Positions 33,601 to 44,268 of a stretch of DNA of 64,000 nucleotides are shown here, piece after piece (positions within the stretch are counted from its first letter, which is position 1; the number at the start of each line of letters is the position of its first letter). Under the pieces are notes generated by a model. The model saw nothing but the letters and a program-made list of their open reading frames with translations. It was not told where the DNA came from and did not search any database. The position numbers and the translations under genes were made by a program. The stretch is from Phialophora verrucosa. Lineage: Eukaryota; Ascomycota; Eurotiomycetes; Chaetothyriales; Herpotrichiellaceae. The DNA lies in the NCBI GenBank assembly GCA_002099365.1, contig MSED01000005.1, forward strand, positions 868,001 through 932,000. Reading direction: 5' to 3'.

Positions 33601-36600
33601 GAGATCTTGAGCTCAAGGCTTCTGAGCTGGAACGAGCGAATGAACAAATCGAGGTGTATAAGGGTATCAGCCAGTCCAGCGAGGAGCGTCTCCAAGAAAT
33701 GAGCGAGACGAATGATCAATATCGCGAAGAGACAGAGGCCCTGCTTGCTGACAAGGACGCCAAGATCAAGGATCTTGAACAACGTCTGGAGGATATCTCT
33801 GCTGAGCTCAACACCACCAACCAAGAATTATCCCGACTCCGAGATGAACAAGCGGACTTTGGTCGGAAGCTGGATGAGCAGAAGTCGGGGTTCGAGTATG
33901 AAATCGAACGGCTCAAAGAGGAAGCCGAGAAGAGCGCAGAGCAAGCCCAATTCAACCTGGAAGCCTCCAAAGTTCAAGCACAAATTGCGACCGAAGCGCA
34001 ACAGAACTATGAGAACGAACTCCTCAGGCACGCAGAGGCTGCCAAGACTCTGCATACTGTCAGAGATGAAACTAATCAACTGAAACTCGAATTGGTCGAT
34101 TTGCGGACACAGGCCGAGACCACCAAGGGAGACCTCGAGCGGAGGCAGGCCAGTTGGGATGAAATGAAAGAGCGGTACGAGACGGAGCTAACTGACCTGA
34201 AGAAGCGCCGCGAAGAGCTGGCCCATCAGAACAATCTCCTGCATGGCCGATTGGAGAGTGTCACCCAACAGATTACGGCCCTGCAACGTGATCGTGCTGC
34301 GCTTGCGGAGACCAGCAATGAGGGATCCGACGCCAAACCATCCGCAGAGCTCGATAGGCTCCAAGAAGTCATCACCTATCTTCGACGGGAGAAGGACATT
34401 GTCGACGTCCAGTATCAGCTATCCGTTCAAGAAGGCAAGCGCTTGCGTCAACAATTAGACTTTGCTCAGTCTCAACTTGACGAAACCCGCCTCAAGCTCG
34501 ACCAGCAGCGCCGTGCTGAAACCGATGCCGAGCGCAATGCACTCAGTCACAACAAATTGATGGAGACTCTCAATGAATTGAATCTGTTCCGAGAAAGCAG
34601 TGTCACATTGCGAGCCGAGGCCAAGCAAGCCTCTCAAGCTCTGGCGGAGAAAACTCTGCGTGTCGAGCAGCTCGAGGGCGAGATTCAGTCTTCGCGGGCT
34701 CGCATTGCAGAGTTGGAGAATCTGCTCGAGTTAAGAGAAGGCGAACTCAAGCTCAGTCAGGAGGACCGGGATCACTGGCAGCAACGTACCCAGAATATCC
34801 TCTCCAAATACGACCGAGTCGACCCTGCAGAACTCGAGGCTCTCAAAGAGAATATTACCACTCTCGAACGGGAACGCGATGAGGCCCGGGCCGAGCTTGA
34901 GAAGGCTGTTACGGAGCGTGAGGAGGCCCGAAACGCACTCCAAGCCCAGATCGATGGTGCACAGGCGGCCATTGATACAGCTAGAGGCGATCTAAAGACA
35001 AGATTGGAGACGCAGTTCAAGGGTGTCATCAAGGAGAAGAACACCGCCCTCCGCGAAAGGAAGTCTGAGCTTGATGTCGTTGTGGCCGAAAGGGACGCGA
35101 TGCAGATTGAGATTGATTCCTTGAAAGAGCAATTAGCTGCCGCCCAAGCTCAAGTCACTTCGACATCCAGCGGTCCAATCACTTCAATATCCAGCAATCA
35201 AGTCAACGGCGATCATCCTGCCAATCCCGATCCTCCTATCACGGACAACACCACGAATACCAATACTGCCGAGCTAGAAGCCAAGCTAAAGGAACTTGAA
35301 GAGTCATTGGCAGAGAAGGACAAAGAGCTTAACGAGCTGAAGTCCACGCAGGAAGAGAAGTTCAAGTCAAGAGTAGCTGCTAACGAGGCTGTCCTTAATA
35401 GGCGGCTGGCCGAGTTCAAGCAGCAGGCTCAGCAAGCGAAGGTTGCCGCTCTTGAGGAGTTGAAAGCGAAGCTCGATGCTGAACATCAGCAAGAGATCGA
35501 GTCCCTCAGAGCCAACTCGGTGCCTGTCGCGACCGAGTTGCAAAAGCCAAGCGAGGATGCAACGCCTCCCACTACGTCTGTCACCAGTGGAGAGATCCCT
35601 GACGATGTCCTGTTGTCTCTATCGGACGAAAAGGCGAGGATGTTGGCGAATCAGCACCAGACTATACGCCGTATTCTAGGTAATACTATCAAGAACAGGG
35701 TTGAAAAAGAGAAAGAAGCCATAAGGGAGAGTATCAGGAAGGAGCTCAGCGAATCGAAGGACTCTCAAACGGGCGAGTCTGCCCCTGCCTCTGCTGACCA
35801 GCTTGATGAACGCCTTAATGCTCAGAAAGAGAGCATCATTAAGCAGAAGGAGGCGGAGTTCGAGACCGAAAAGCAAGCGTTGCTCAAACAGTACGAGGAA
35901 AATCTCAATCGCGAGCGACAATCATTGGCTAGCAAGCACCAAGAGGAGCTTCGAGCACAGTCACTCCAATTCGATGAGGAGTCAGCGAAGAAGATTGAAG
36001 AGCAGGTCAAAAATGCCGAACAGTTGGCAGAAAAGCGCGGCGCTGTCAAGCTGAATATGTCTCAAAGCAGACTGGCTGTTGCATCTGCGAAGCTCGAGGT
36101 CGTCAAGAAAGCAGCAGAAGAAACTCCACAGAAGCCCGTCGGAGAAGTTTGGGAAGTGGCCAAAAACGCCAAACCGGCGGCTGCTCCCAAGCCGGCAGCT
36201 CCTGCACCGCCCCCTGCACCTACTCCGGCAAGAGCTACCACGGCACCTTCACCCACACCGACTAAGCCAGACGCTGTAAAGGCCGAAGGGGATGCTCAAC
36301 CTCAAACTGCGGCTCCAGAACAACCGGCCGCTGTCCCGTCCACCCCACAACAGCCAAAGCCCAATCCGTTCCAGTCCTCGACCGCCCCTTCTACCTCTTC
36401 GCAACCTGCTCAACCGGCACAGTCTACGGCTCCTGAAGCTGCCCGACAACCTCAGCAACCCGGCGCAGCACTGATGAACCAACTTCAGTCTGGCCATCCC
36501 CGCGGCGGATCAGTGCGTGGCCGTGCAAGTGGTATTCCCAGGGGGCGTGGAGGACCTCCTCGCGGCGGGAGAGGCGGTGGACCTAACGTGCACACTGGCG

Positions 36601-36782
36601 TTCCTCAGCAAGGAGGAAGAGGTGGAGGAGCGCAGAGTCCTAGCCGAGGTGCACTGAATCCGCAGGCTGCTCAATTCACCCCTGGTGGTGGAAATAAGAG
36701 AGCTCGGGAGGATGGCGAGGTTGTGGAAGGCGGCGGTCAAGGCAAGAGAATACGAGAAGAGGGGGCCGCTGCACAGCAGTGA
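30620..36782 (+). CDS. MLP1: Mlp1/Tpr nuclear pore basket protein
   Basis: Two exons, 30620-30908 and 30967-36782, with a 58-bp phase-1 intron, give 2034 residues. Splicing joins VELQVS to ENARSRLESELEQ and keeps the heptad pattern. Nearly the whole protein up to about 1650 is coiled coil. The Tpr/Mlp region has the family marks TPLRPGTPSGIFSPATVSRG and TMTQLFSEYKKLEGEL (about 390-430), and SDEKARMLANQHQTIRRILGNTIKNRVEKE near 1630. The last 250 residues are Pro/Ala/Gln-rich and end in RGG-type repeats. Mlp1/Tpr forms the nuclear basket and works in mRNA surveillance, spindle checkpoint and telomere positioning. It is the longest gene in the window. Confidence 0.93.
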
Positions 36783-37445
36783 ATGGATTGCACAGGTTTC
36801 TTTCGGTATCGCCCCTCAGCCCTCGACCGGCTACGATTTTCTTATGTCACTGGCTGAAAACAAAAAAGGGGATCTTTAACGCGGTCCATGTGCATGGCGT
36901 GGAGAAATGGGTCTGTAGGGGTTGCTTACTGGCATATTTGTCCCAGAAAGGCAGTGGGCTCGCGCTGGAAAAGCATTGCAAGGCATGTGGGAAAGGAAAT
37001 GGAACAGCAAATTACCCACAATGTGTACCGTACTTTGTAAAAACAGATTCCAGCGAGCTCTGATCAGTGTTTGGCTTGTTTCATGAGGCATGATGTCTCG
37101 AGCATAATCCTCACGTCGACGCTGATGCCAGCGTGCAAAGTGTGTTGGCGGCATGACAGCTTGCGTCTTGCAGCCAGCAGTGGAGGAAACTCAACCGTCC
37201 AAAGATTGCTCGTTGCTCTCTCTGTATCAATCTTCCTTCGTGTTGAGGGCTCATTCTGATTGCGGAATCCATCCACACTCCTTTCGAGACTCGAATCAGC
37301 GCCGCAAATGTGCGGCTTGTCTATATTCATCAACAGCTCTCTAGAGTACTGTATCGTATGTCCCGTACCGTCTAATACTCTGCGCGAGCCACCCTACGTT
37401 GCCCGACCTCGAGTTGCCGCAACATGGTTCTCTCTCTCGAGCGGA
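36783..37445. other. Intergenic region downstream of MLP1
   Basis: About 660 bp between two 3' ends. Frames on both strands overlap and none is protein-like. Nothing else is recognised. Confidence 0.55.
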
Positions 37446-38201
37446 TCAGCGGCCTCGACGCCCATCCGTAAACTCGCATGCAGAACAGTCTCGCAGGAAA
37501 CAACACGAGTCTGGATTCGCGGTTGCGTCCGCGTGATCTCGTTCAAAACTGTCGGGGACACTGACGTTGCATTCTGCGCAGTAGGCGCCGTCTTGCTGAT
37601 GGTTCGGGTCCAGGTTGTCGGAGGCATTATAGTTTGTCTTGTGGCATCTTTCACAGATGATAGGATCGAGAGTCGTGTGGAGGACTCCGTGCATGCCATC
37701 AGGGGCTGGGGTGTGGGTTTCCGAGGTGAAATGGCGTTGTTGCTCGTGCTGTTGTTGTTGCTCTTGCTCTTGCTGGTACATACTCATGTGCTGTTCCTGC
37801 TGCTCTGCCTCATTTTGATGGCTATACCCGTCATGCTCTTCATGCTCTTCACGCTCTTCATGGTCTTCATGTCGGCCTCCTGCACTCCCCTCACGCCAGG
37901 AATGCGATTCCGGAAGCTCCATCGCCGGTTGTTCCCGCTGGGCGTGGCGTTGGCTGGATTCGTGACTATTGTTTCGGGACTGAGACTGTGACTGAATTGC
38001 CAGCCTGTCCCGACACCGTCGACACGACCTGCCGGACGGCTTGTTGAGGGCCGGATGTCTCCTCCTGTGCCCGCACGTGCAGCAGAAGAAATACTCGTCG
38101 TCGTAGCATGAAGAACATGTCCAGCCGACGCTCCAGGGCGGGTCATGGCCCCATCTCTTTCCACAGCCTGAGCAGTACAACGGGTCTGGGTACGGTGCCA
38201 T
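37446..38201 (-). CDS. Cysteine-rich, zinc-ribbon-like orphan protein
   Basis: A 251-residue frame from an ATG. The N-terminal 70 residues carry paired cysteines: YCSGCGKRW, CSSC, FCCTCGHRRRH, and CRRC, spaced like two zinc ribbons. A middle section (about 75-165) is low complexity, rich in Gln, Glu and His, with runs such as EEREEHEEH. A second Cys group follows near 180-215 (CERCHKTN, CAEC). The regular CxxC spacing argues that this is a real protein and that it binds zinc. I know no family with this exact layout, although fungal double-zinc-ribbon proteins next to secondary functions are common. No introns are needed, but an intron near the 3' end cannot be excluded. Confidence 0.55.
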   Translation of the reverse strand: MAPYPDPLYCSGCGKRWGHDPPWSVGWTCSSCYDDEYFFCCTCGHRRRHPALNKPSGRSCRRCRDRLAIQSQSQSRNNSHESSQRHAQREQPAMELPESHSWREGSAGGRHEDHEEREEHEEHDGYSHQNEAEQQEQHMSMYQQEQEQQQQHEQQRHFTSETHTPAPDGMHGVLHTTLDPIICERCHKTNYNASDNLDPNHQQDGAYCAECNVSVPDSFERDHADATANPDSCCFLRDCSACEFTDGRRGR

Positions 38202-40419
38202 TGAAGGTACTCAAACCCTCACAGGTGACCGTGCCAAGGGCACTCTTGCTTGACCTTTCTCTTCCCGCATCAGCTTGAGATGTGAAGATATAGTTGGGAC
38301 TCATCTGCTTATTATCAACAGACACAAGACCGGTGGATAAACACGAGATGGCTTGCGGTACCGACACACATGCTCCCCGATTGATATGGCATATGTAAGT
38401 CTGGGTCTGTCTCTCTTGTCCCGCAATATCCCCGGGTGGATGCCACCAGGCGCCCGGGAAAGGCACGTTCCTTAGGTATGACATCCCATAGCTGGCCTGA
38501 GTCGCAGCTCCCTACCGCCTTCCAGTTCGTGACCGCGGTGACGAGCCAGGAGGGGGGCGCGCTGGGCTTGTGGAATCCACTCTGCGAAGTTGTCTCCTCC
38601 CATGCGACAAACTTAGTCAGCGATGGAGGCAATCTTAGAAGACTCCTTCATTGGCAGGGACGAGATCCTGGCCACTTCTCGTATGAGGGACCCGTATCCC
38701 GCTGTTCCCGCTCGGGGGCCTTTGGTGCTCAAGCGGTGTCCTCCGTCGAGACCACCTACTGTTCAAGGCCCTGCTTCTCTGACAGCTGTCGATGACACCG
38801 CCTCAACGGCTGCCAGACCTATATTTCTATGCTGGAGGTTCTGACTGTCCGCAAGTCGGTGACAGGCTCAAGGGGGGCCGGGAGACTCTAGATGGCCCGG
38901 CTTAGGTGTGAAGGGTCCTGACTTTATGGTACTGGGTAATGTCGTTGCTCATGAGATGTATCAACACGAAACGGATATTTCCGATGGATCAATCATGCTT
39001 AGCAGGGGATTCTTCAAGAATGCTGGCTGAATCCATGACGAAATCGGTGCAAACGGCGCGGATTCCACGCGGTTCATATGCTCACAAAGGGGCATGATAT
39101 TGGCAGCGGCAAGCCGTTGGCAATTGTGCGTATCGCTTTCTAGTGGAAATCGAATCTGTAGGACCATATGCGCCGCATACCCAAAATCAAAATGCCCAAC
39201 GGGAGGCTTGAGGCGGTGATGGAAAGACGAGATGAGCATGTCCACCAAGTTTGTGGAGGCGACTACCTAGCTGGCCTGCGGGAATAAGCCATTTGCGATC
39301 AGGGCGCCCGTACATCGCGCACCGTCCTCATCCTGGAGAGCATGGATCGATCTGTCCCTGTTCTCTCTTTGGAAATTGGGTCCGAAGCGGTGACGGATTC
39401 GTTGATAGGGCAATTGACAATGTGCACTCCGTGATTCAGCACGATTGCAAAGATCCTGTCCGTCAGATGTGGCGGTCTATATGAGGTGAAAAGTCGATCG
39501 GAAGGCATCCCCTCTTCAAAGTTGCCCGCAAATAAGGTGCTCACATACACTCCCTCTAATCAGTAAGGCCTCACCTCATAGCCGATCGCGGTAATTGTAT
39601 GCGTACAGGCGACCTTGTCTGTCTGCTCTCGCGCGGACGAAGCTGTCGAACCAGAATTGTATGATGTGCATCCTGTTACACAGTACATACTTGGTACATA
39701 AGGTGAGCAGCCTTGGCCCGGCTAAGCCTGCGCCTGTTTAAGCAAGCGAATTGCTGGGGAGCCTTAGTCGAACAGGCCAAGGAGGGTCGACCAGCTTGAA
39801 ACGTAAACTCAGTGACGCCACTTGGGACGTACTTTTGAAAACACTCACGCTTTCAAGCTTGGCCCAAGCCAATTGTCAGATTGGCGTAGGTAACCGCTGC
39901 ATGGTTTGTTGTGACCAGCTCACCGCGACGCTGCATAACCAACAACAAGGCAGTTCAGACTCGTTCACACGCCAGTTCGCAAATAGCTCGAAGTAGCAAC
40001 ACTTATCATCGAGGCCGACGATCATTTCGGATCAAGAGCGTATATTCCCAGATAGCGAGAGAGGGAGCGATGAAACCTGGCATTTGGGGGAGAATCCAGA
40101 GGCATTTCGCGACAACAAAATATGACATCAGATGTCTTTCCCACCAAAAGCGTAGCCGAAGATTCGCATTGGCATGCTCAGTGGACTACGCATAGCTTTG
40201 TTTTTACAGTAAACGAGGTATGTCTACTCCCCGGTCATGTCACTTTAGGGCAATAGCTGCATTGGTATTGTGGTAGGCTATCTACCCAGATTGCTTCTGT
40301 CATTGATCCTTGCGTACACGTCAACCTCATGACGCGACCTCGAGCATGGCTATGCTTCAAGGCTGCTTGAAGATATTTGGCTCGCACATGTATGGTTCGT
40401 GGTATGATGAAAGACTCCT
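38202..40419. other. Gene-poor 2.2-kb intergenic region
   Basis: No frame longer than about 120 codons and none with recognisable composition. No terminal repeats, transposase remnants or RNA genes were seen. It may hold decayed sequence. Confidence 0.5.
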
Positions 40420-40785
40420 TCAAGCCGAACCGCCTGTGACCTCGTCAGCAGCAGCTCAAATCGACCACGGCACATTTGACGACAGAATTGGTCTTACCTT
40501 TCTTGCCTGCCTCGGAGGGATCAACCTTGCCGTGAGCAAACTCGCCCTTTTGGCTGCCACCGGTGTTGCCGCTGCCGCCACCGCTTGAACCGGTGCTGGT
40601 GCTGTTGTCACTGCCACCAGAGGTGCCGCCTCCAGAAGATAGACCACCCTCTATGATCGTGGTTAGTATCATACAAAACTGACGCGCCGTGGGCGGACTG
40701 CAGTAGACGTACTCTTGCCAGCCTCGCTGGGGTCGACTTTGCCATGGGCAAATTCGCCAGGGGCGCTTCCTCCGGACGAAGACAT
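40420..40785 (-). CDS. KGG-repeat (CON-10-like) small hydrophilic protein
   Basis: Three minus-strand exons, 40785-40713, 40650-40498 and 40433-40420, give 79 residues; the last exon adds only GGSA and the stop. The first intron (62 bp) has a perfect TACTAAC branch site; the second is 64 bp. The protein is two identical 18-residue repeats, GEFAHGKVDPSEAGKKGG, at 10-27 and 60-77, joined by a Gly/Ser/Thr linker. The repeat resembles the KGG motif of stress-induced proteins and of fungal conidiation protein CON-10 (DP..A.EAG.KGG). It is highly hydrophilic, without hydrophobic segments, as in hydrophilins that protect cells from drying. The function is inferred from the motif. Splicing is strongly supported by the closing frame and the restored repeats. 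Confidence 0.8.
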
Positions 40786-41458
40786 GATTTGTTGATTTGT
40801 TGGGGATTGTTTGTCTGAATGAAATATATGGGTATGATTTGGTCGACTTGATGGAAGAGTGAAATCAAGGTCAGGTTGGGCAGAAACAGGCATTAAGTAG
40901 AAGTGGCTTCGGCTTCAACTACGTGCCTCGTCACAAGGGATAATGACGAGGATGCTCCTTGTCGAGATCGTCACGTTTACGTCACGACGTAATATGAAGA
41001 GGATGTGAGGGTAATCCTACATTGAGAATCTACCTAGTTGTGGTGGTCGGACTCACTGGTTTCCTATGACCGTGACATTCCATCGGTGAAGAGCCCTGCT
41101 GGGAAAGGTGATGTGAGGCCCCCCACTGTTTGATGAACAGGCTGATATTTGTCCTATGCATTCCCGGAGCGTCCTTCAAAGTAATCAGCCTCAGAGCTCG
41201 ATAACACTGCGATCAAAGACCATTACCTCGAAGATGTCAACACCACTTTTAAAAGCCCCAAGAGTAGAGAATACTCATATAAGCAATCTGCGAGCCTTCC
41301 ACGTGTGGGGCGCGTCGCGGAATCGCCAGAGTAAACAGAGAACGTAGCACAGATCTCACCGAGCAAACTTCGCGTACGTGGTAGCAATACGAGAATCGAT
41401 GTCATAGGTATGACGTCGCTCAGTTCAAGGAGAAGGAAAATAACCTGGATGTTCGGAT
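40786..41458. promoter_or_regulatory. Divergent promoter region between the KGG-repeat gene and the PSD gene
   Basis: About 670 bp between two starts pointing apart. No supported gene. The role is inferred from layout. Confidence 0.5.
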
Positions 41459-42589
41459 ATGAATTCCGGGTACTCACGATCAAGGATATCTCTCAACCTT
41501 TCTCCGCCTCGTAGACAAGACAACCCAAAAGCTCAGCACGGAGTCACCATCTCGCAGCGACAGCAGTCCGACACAATGGGAACTATCTTCAGCTACATCC
41601 ACGGGCTCCTCGACACCGCCCTCTCCACGGTGAAACTGATCCAAAACCGCGAGGTCGGTTGGAAGACACTCAATCGCAAGACAGGCCGTTATGTGCGCGA
41701 GCAACAGCCCATCTACAAGAAGATCAAGCTATGGCTTCTGTTCAGTCGGCCCATGGAGTGGTTCGATCAGACGCGGTTGCTGAGGTATTGGATCCATGAG
41801 AAGACCATCAGATCTGGCAAGAAAGAAGGCACCCCCGCGTCCGCTAGCCAGATCAAATCCTTCGTCGACTTCTACCACATCAACATGGACGACTTCACCC
41901 CTTCCGACATCCACGCCTACCGCACATTCGAAGACTTCTTCGTCAGGCAACACAAACCCGGAGCTCGTCCCATCTTCGAAGAAAACGATCCCTCGCGTGC
42001 GGTCATCGTCGCAGACTGCCGACTAGTCGTCTACCCCACCGTCGCCGAGTCCAAACGCCTCTGGATAAAGGGCCGAAACTTCACCATCGGCAACTTGATC
42101 CAGGATGACGCCACCGCAAAGACATGGCATAACGGCGCGATCGCATCGTTCAGGCTAAGTCCGCAGGATTACCACCGCTATCACTCTCCCGTGGAGGGCA
42201 CCGTGGAATGGTACAAGCAAATCCCCGGCGAATACTATCAAGTCGACCCGCTCTGCTTACGGTCCGACGTCGATGTCTTGACCGTAAACGCCCGCTGTGC
42301 GGTCTGCATCAACAGTCCCTCATTCGGACGCGTGCTCTTTGTCGCCATCGGCGCCACAGATGTGGGGACCGTGGAAATAAACCAAAAGTGCCAGACAGAG
42401 GGCTCACAGTTGAAAAAGGGCGAGGAGGTGGGTTTGTTTCAGTTTGGAGGGAGTAGCATTATCGTTGCTTTCGAGGAGGGGAGGATTCGGTTTGATGAGG
42501 ATCTCCTTAGTGTGAGTAGGCATCTGGTTATGATGGATGTGGAAGTGGGGATGAGTTTGGGACAGGCAATAGGGGGGAATAAGGCTTAA
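41459..42589 (+). CDS. Phosphatidylserine decarboxylase family protein
   Basis: A single exon. The frame opens with an ATG at 41459 (376 residues), but the ATG at 41576 (MGTIFSYIHGLLDTALS, context CACAATGGG) may be the real start, giving 337 residues. The PSD domain runs from about 130 to the end: TFEDFFVRQHKPGARPI, VADCRLVVYPT, SFRLSPQDYHRYHSPVEG with the catalytic His, and FGGSSIIVAFE. The GSS in that last motif is where family members cut themselves to form the pyruvoyl cofactor. It lacks the C2 and EF-hand domains of yeast Psd2 and the mitochondrial presequence of Psd1, so it belongs to the shorter fungal class. The family also includes aromatic amino-acid decarboxylases of the PsiD kind, so the substrate is not certain. 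Confidence 0.88.
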   Translation: MNSGYSRSRISLNLSPPRRQDNPKAQHGVTISQRQQSDTMGTIFSYIHGLLDTALSTVKLIQNREVGWKTLNRKTGRYVREQQPIYKKIKLWLLFSRPMEWFDQTRLLRYWIHEKTIRSGKKEGTPASASQIKSFVDFYHINMDDFTPSDIHAYRTFEDFFVRQHKPGARPIFEENDPSRAVIVADCRLVVYPTVAESKRLWIKGRNFTIGNLIQDDATAKTWHNGAIASFRLSPQDYHRYHSPVEGTVEWYKQIPGEYYQVDPLCLRSDVDVLTVNARCAVCINSPSFGRVLFVAIGATDVGTVEINQKCQTEGSQLKKGEEVGLFQFGGSSIIVAFEEGRIRFDEDLLSVSRHLVMMDVEVGMSLGQAIGGNKA

Positions 42590-42854
42590 TACCGGGATGA
42601 CGGAGGCAGAGGCAATAGCCTTCCGGCGTTGATTACCAAAACTGTACGGGTGTGGTGTCGAATACAACCAACCAAACTACCCCAGGTTCGCCCTTGATCA
42701 TGACCTCTCCCCCCTAGAAGCCCATCGATACCAAGCTTGTCCCTTTGCGCGTTCTCTCCGCCGTTTCTTATTGGTTGTCTTCCCCAACTTCGTTCACGGA
42801 CGCTTGGACAACTGACAGCGCATCCGACAAGATGCCCCTCCACTCTCCCTTGGT

Positions 42855-43180
42855 CAGGCGATGACCAGATCGACGGAATCGAAATTCGAGAATTGGACGA
42901 ACTGAAATTGCACTGTCAGGTGTACGCACTGTCAGAAAAGTACGCAATCAAGGCACTGATGGTTCTAGCCCGGGAAAAGTTCCGGCGGGCTCTCGGGAAG
43001 GTCGATGTTGACACACGTCTATTTCGAAGTGGTGGAGGAGATCTGACCGTCCACACCCGACAGTGAGCAGGGCCTTTGAGACATCGTTGTCTTCAAAGTC
43101 TACTCGGAAATCCAGCACTGGCTACGACAAACAGAGTTCTCAGGCTCTGACTGGAACAAGTTCTTTCTGCGTTGATCTCC
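42855..43180 (+). pseudogene. Decayed BTB/POZ-domain gene fragment
   Basis: One frame reads DELKLHCQVYALSEKYAIKALMVLAREKF, the second half of a fungal BTB domain. The family continuation FEVVEEI-PSTPDSEQGL-DIVVFKVYSEIQ is present only after a shift of frame near 43020 and is cut by two TGA stops (43044-43046 and 43077-43079). The second TGA sits where family members have Arg, so CGA to TGA is likely. The BTB start is missing, and so is any promoter-proximal ATG in frame. BTB proteins are usually adaptors for Cul3 ligases or transcription. Flanking DNA to about 43620 may hold more of the relic, including a YCNTCHQTH zinc-finger-like piece. Confidence 0.65.
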
Positions 43181-44268
43181 TCAGGGAAACAGTGTTCGAA
43201 GATCAAAAGCGTTATGAGCAGGTAATAGCGGATGTGCGCAACATCCAGGTTGTTGCAACGCCTGTACTGCAACACTTGTCACCAGACGCACAACTTCCCG
43301 ACGGAGGACTCTGTACTTGGGAAAGTATTGTGCAAAATGCGACACGGTTCCACTAACTTCGACCCTGCTCAGAAGAACGAGGTTCTGCATCCCTATCAGC
43401 GAAGTCGGTCTGCCTAGACTGTGGTCCATAGAACGGCCACGGCGAAATTTTGCAAAGGGAGAAGAAACAACTGCCCAACGATCGGATTCAGGACTTGGCA
43501 AGTTATTCGCAAGCCTACGAGCAGAGACCGTTGATGAGCGTGACCTATTGCTCGAAGATCTCCAAGTTAGGGCAGAGTACGGCTTAGTGAATCTACCGCC
43601 TTGGTGCAACAGGCAGCAAAGGTAGCCAGAGTGAGTCCTAGGGCGTGCTGGCGCTGTGCATGTCTCATGCCTTGACTGCGGCAGGAGAGGAATGGGATTG
43701 GGGGTTTCTGGCTGCTGAGTACTAATCGCTGACGAGTTGTGTACACCTGGACACACTCTAGAGTTCTACAATTTCCAGCGACGAACGAAGTGAATAACCA
43801 AAGGAAAAAGGTGTTCTGCTACGAGCATTAGGGAAGTCCCTGATTGGAACCTGGGCACATCCTTCGTATACAGGAGTATAAAGTGTGGATAGTGTACACC
43901 TTCCTGAAGACTTTCATATGGCTCGTCAGCTTTAGTAATCCGGCACCATGACACGATACAGTGTCTCCTGCGGCGGCTGATCCTCAGATCATCGTGGTGC
44001 CAATGCACTTTTCTCCTGCTCCTAATTCTGGGTCCCTGATTGATGCAGTGGAGCCTCCTCATATAGAATAGACGGCAGGTAAAGGTATAGAGTGTATATA
44101 CAGCAGCAGGGTGTTCTTATCCTCCTTTTTCTCTAGTCCAGGTCCCAAGATGGTCTTTGTGAGATGAGTGACAGGGCGCGCGCGCCGCGACCTAAACCTG
44201 ATCCTGATGTCGGAAATAAACCTCGTTTCCTGACACGGCCTCTCAATCTCTTCTTCTGTTCCTGCATA
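43181..44268. other. Gene-poor region downstream of the BTB relic
   Basis: About 1.1 kb with no intact gene. Short frames at 43232-43417 and 43317-43625 contain scattered Cys/His and may be remains of the gene that carried the BTB domain, but I cannot join them. Confidence 0.45.
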
